This document shows positions 61,403-64,000 of a DNA stretch of 64,000 bases, one piece after another; position 1 is the first letter of the stretch, and every line of letters begins with the position of its first letter. The position numbers were made by a program, and so were the translations under genes. The notes beneath the pieces are model-generated. The model ran no database searches and had not been told where the DNA came from. It saw nothing but the letters and a program-made list of their open reading frames with translations. The DNA comes from Gari tellinella (Eukaryota; Mollusca; Bivalvia; Cardiida; Psammobiidae), in NCBI GenBank assembly GCA_922989275.2, contig OV277866.1, positions 52,629,246 through 52,693,245 of the forward strand, written 5' to 3'.

Positions 61403-61995
61403 TACAGCGAAGAAGACGTTATTTTTCCTAATCAAAAATTATTTCCATTGCATTGCAAACAGCTTGGAGTCAGATCTGACACCGGTTAATCCGGCGTCTG
61501 ATCAGGCTCCAATTTGTTTGCAACTTAGATCCAATTTTTTAGATCTACAGCGTTCCCTCTCTACAACGACATCCAATGGGAGACAAAGATTGTGTGCGTT
61601 GCTCGGAGGGAGTCGTTATAGAGAGGGAAATAGGTTTACATTTGCAAACAGCTTGAATCCAGATCAGACGCCGCGTTACGCGGCGTCTGATCTGGATTCA
61701 AGCTGTTTGTCACTCGTCATTTATTTATTTTCTGTCAAAATGTCCATTATGTCACTTTGAGAAAAAAAGCAGACGATAAATTTAAGCAGACGACATTGCA
61801 GCAATAAATTTGTTAAGAAATAATCATCCTGTCTAGGGAATTGCGAAAAGTGTCGTTCTAAGGAGGGAGTCTTTATTGGGAGGGCCGTTGTAGAGAGGGA
61901 GCACTGTAGTAAGAAAGTTAAAACAGATGTTAATTTTCTACATTGTTTCGTTTTGGTTTCCTTCAACGGGGAAGAATAACGCCTTCTCTACTGTG
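61403..61995 (-). mobile_element. T1 MITE split by a T2
   Basis: TA-CAGCGAAGAAGACG, core 61456-61520 (GACACCGGTTAATCCGG), AACTTAGATCC up to 61545; resumes at 61909 with TTTTCTACATTGTTTCG and ends CCTTCTCTACTG. Confidence 0.72.
61546..61908 (-). mobile_element. T2 MITE, full length (363 bp), in T1
   Basis: TA-CAGCGTTCCCTCTCTACAA left, TTGTAGAGAGGGAGCACTG-TA right. Perfect hairpin 61645-61709. A TA flanks both ends, consistent with insertion into the T1. Confidence 0.88.
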
Positions 61996-62056
61996 ACGTC
62001 GTTCAATGTAGTAACTCTTCTATGCAAATAATTATTCAACCATTATTTGTGCTAGC

Positions 62057-62306
62057 TACAGTGGAGAATCTGTTATTCTTTCCCGTTTAAACGCAAACGT
62101 ACGCAAACGCAAAGCGCTAAAACGTAGAAAAGAACAACTTTTAGACAATTCTGATATTTCATGTTTATCTTGGTGGCAGATAGTTTGGAGCCAGATCAGA
62201 CGCCGGGTTACCCGGCGTCTGATCTGGCTCCAAACTGTTTGCACTGCAAATAATAATTTTAGCGTAAACGCGTTTATTGGGAAAGAATAACAGATTCTTC
62301 ACTGTA
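62057..62306 (+). mobile_element. T1 MITE, full length (250 bp)
   Basis: TA flanks; core 62178-62242 with GGAGCCAGATCAG, matching the right arm exactly (the usual CTGATC/CTGGC asymmetry is absent); left outer stem GATAG changed. Confidence 0.9.
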
Positions 62307-62312
62307 GCTATT

Positions 62313-62400
62313 ACAAACAGTTTGGATCCAGGCGAGACGTCGATTAACTTCACGTCTCATCGCAGTACAAAAACAGTTATATAGGGGAGAAAACTCTGGC
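62313..62400. mobile_element. P1-type hairpin relic
   Basis: CAAACAGTTTGGATCCAGGCGAGACG and CGTCTCATCGCAGTAC form a weak stem; the GACGTC pairing persists (GAGACGTCGATTAACTTCACGTCTC). Confidence 0.45.
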
Positions 62401-62784
62401 TTTCGCACATTGTCAAGTTGCACACGAGCTATCTCCCTTCTTTTATCAAATCCTTTTGTAGAAAAAGCCAATTTATTATGGTCTTTGTTTTAAAATATTT
62501 CTATTCTTAAGTCAGTAGATTCTTATGGCGTATTTACGGTTCGTAATTTGTTATTGGGGGCTATTACTATATGTCAGTATTTGTATTATTTTAAAAATAA
62601 CGACTTCTGTTAATTGCAAAAAATAAGGATTAAATTATTTATGCATATATTTTATGTTAGTGTGTCATTGTTTAACGTTTATCTTCTATGTCACTAGAGG
62701 TAGCAAAGGCTTATACTGTGCATCAGCAAGAAAAGTTAAACTAAAATATTCTGACTCAGTGTTATTTCTTTTCCTCCATAATCA
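62401..62784. other. No recognisable feature
   Basis: AT-rich spacer, nothing seen. Confidence 0.35.
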
Positions 62785-62972
62785 TTCACTCCCTGAAACT
62801 TCAAATGTACCATTCCAGTTTCCAATTAGTCTAGTCCATTACCCTGATCAGAAGATGCCTTAATAGAAGCCCTCTGATCTGAGTCTTCATTTTACATAGC
62901 ACAAGTGTACTCTTCACTGATACACTGTTTGCAAAGGACACTTGTGTGCCAGATGATGGTTCGAAGGTTTAA
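62785..62972 (+). mobile_element. P4 relic
   Basis: TCACTCCCTGAAACTTCAAATG, TTAGTCTAGTCCATT and CCCTCTGATCTGAGTCTTC, then AGCACAAGTGTACTCTTCAC and GATGGTTCGAAGG. The left hairpin arm is largely lost. Confidence 0.55.
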
Positions 62973-63059
62973 ACCACTAAACACTCTGATTTAACAGTGA
63001 TTTACCAGAAGATGACTATTGTTTCAGAGGTATGGCAAATGTTATAAGTTAACCATTTT

Positions 63060-63420
63060 TTGACTTCTGAATGACCTTGACCTTTGACCCAAGTTGTAAG
63101 GAGCTAAAAAGCTTTTTAATTCACATACACATGCCAAATATTGAAATCTTTATCACATGGCATACACATGCCAAATATTAAAATCTCTACCACATGCATT
63201 TCTAAAGTTATGTTAAATTCCCTCTACTTTACCTAAAAATGACCTTGACCTTTGTCGGACATGAATCAAATTGTACTGAGCTCAAGAGCTTCTTCGGGTG
63301 AATACACATACCAAATATAAAGTCTGTATCTCTTTGTAGTTCCAAAATTATTGCCAATGTTAAGATTTCGAAAGACAACGAAAACTCAGACACCAGGGTG
63401 ATGACAATAGCTCATTGTTA
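63060..63420 (+). repeat. Mollusc dispersed repeat, two diverged units
   Basis: AATGACCTTGACCTTTGACC at 63071 and AATGACCTTGACCTTTGTCG at 63238 each lead to ACACATGCCAAATAT or ACACATACCAAATATAAAG and a TTCYAAARTTATT block, so a unit of about 170 bp is present twice. Such TGACCTTGACC repeats are frequent in bivalve DNA; the element class is unknown. Confidence 0.6.
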
Positions 63421-63888
63421 TCTTTGAACTAAAAATGGACAACACTTGCTTGGAATCTGGAACTGTCTATTTGAGACAAAGGTGAATGAGTAAATGTCAA
63501 GTACTGCGGGATATACCAGAATAACAATAGACAGCAACAGAGTGATTAACCATTTTATTTCAACCCCTCAACTGTCACTAAACAAAAGTTATTTAATCAG
63601 TTTCAAGATAGTTTTCTCAACACATAAAAATTTAACAATCTGGTAACATGTAAGCCAAAGCTTCATTTTGTACTGTACTAAGTTCAGAAAGTTTATGTTT
63701 CTATTCTTACTAATTAAACAATAAGTTCCAAGAACCCTGTTTACAGAGACTTCAAACAAATTGATGGACAATTTTAAGTTTTAACACTTCTACTGCTGAA
63801 TACCCATATATAAAACTGCCCCCTATGAACATCTACCATATCATATGGTCTATTACAATTGTAATATTGGTTGATAATATCAATTGAT
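63421..63888. other. No recognisable feature
   Basis: TTAACACTTCTACTGCTGAATACC at 63781 resembles a TTAA-type MITE end; no second end is in the window. Confidence 0.35.
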
Positions 63889-64000
63889 TGATTGAGTTGG
63901 GTTTTACGGCACCGCGACACATGAAATGGTCATATGGCGCCGAATATCAAAAACCTTCTCCCAGACTCAGGTCAGACAGATCCTACAAGAAAACTGCAGA
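63889..64000 (-). mobile_element. SINE 3' region, cut by window edge
   Basis: Minus-strand reading gives GGCGCCATATGACCATTTCA, TGTCGCGGTGCCGTAAAACCC and an AACTCAATCAATCAAT tail (63889-63902), the end of a bivalve-type SINE distinct from the one at 105-360. The 5' part lies beyond the window. Confidence 0.7.

Noticed and set aside
683..62306. Rho-independent terminators or bacterial repeats
   Set aside because: The many GC-rich hairpins belong to TIR elements of a eukaryotic genome; bacterial terminator logic does not apply.

Overview
This looks like intergenic nuclear DNA from a mollusc, most probably a bivalve. The composition is AT-rich. It has tRNA-derived SINE pieces with mollusc-type tails at both window edges (105-360 and 63889-64000), a dispersed repeat carrying TGACCTTGACCTTTG boxes near 63.1-63.4 kb, and one metazoan receptor gene. 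A heterodont clam or dreissenid is my guess; the sequence does not fix the species.

Only one gene is secure. An uninterrupted 412-residue class A GPCR lies at 39644-40882 (+). Its motifs match serotonin 5-HT4 receptors closely. It sits in the clearest repeat-poor stretch of the window (about 39.1-41.0 kb), with a possible untranslated 5' exon, a 10-codon upstream ORF, a TGACGTCA octamer just after the stop and an AATAAA 124 bases downstream of the stop. A decayed, possibly VWA-like coding remnant (21.8-22.2 kb, minus) and two unrecognised candidate exons (33.9 kb plus, 54.9-55.2 kb minus) are tentative.

Most of the rest is short non-autonomous terminal-inverted-repeat elements (MITEs), more than 100 copies and relics. 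I name the families locally. TA-flanked: T1 (CAGTGGAGAA ends), T2 (CAGTGCTCCC), T3 (CAGTAGAACC) and probably K (CAGTCGAAC); these ends resemble Tc1/mariner elements. TTAA-flanked: P1, P2, P3, P4 (most start TTAACCC), M, N and R; these resemble piggyBac-type elements. J (CAGGGCTGCC), H (GGGGCCCGTTTCATAAAAC) and Q (a fold-back of about 480 bp) are unclassified. No transposase is visible, so all would depend on enzymes encoded elsewhere.

The striking feature is that elements with unrelated ends and different target sites carry the same kind of long central hairpin. One class is bounded by CAAACAG/CTGTTTG around a GATCAGACGCC motif (T1, T2, P1, P2, P4). The other is bounded by CTTAAAGC/GCTTTAAG around AAAGCAGAATGCGCC or AAACAGAAAGCTCC (P3, T3, J). 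Flanking arms have also been exchanged: T2 contains a P1-like interior and J a P3-like interior. Many hairpins show paired base changes that keep them self-complementary, and a graded series has lost the hairpin partly or wholly. I regard this modular hairpin cassette as the best candidate for an undescribed system here.

Other landmarks: a 56-bp minisatellite with higher-order blocks (15.26-18.7 kb), two TC-rich tracts (5.4 and 12.5 kb), two TAG-type trinucleotide tracts (8.3 and 28.5 kb), a 152-bp non-MITE-like palindrome (13.35 kb) and several clean nested insertions that give a relative order of transposition.
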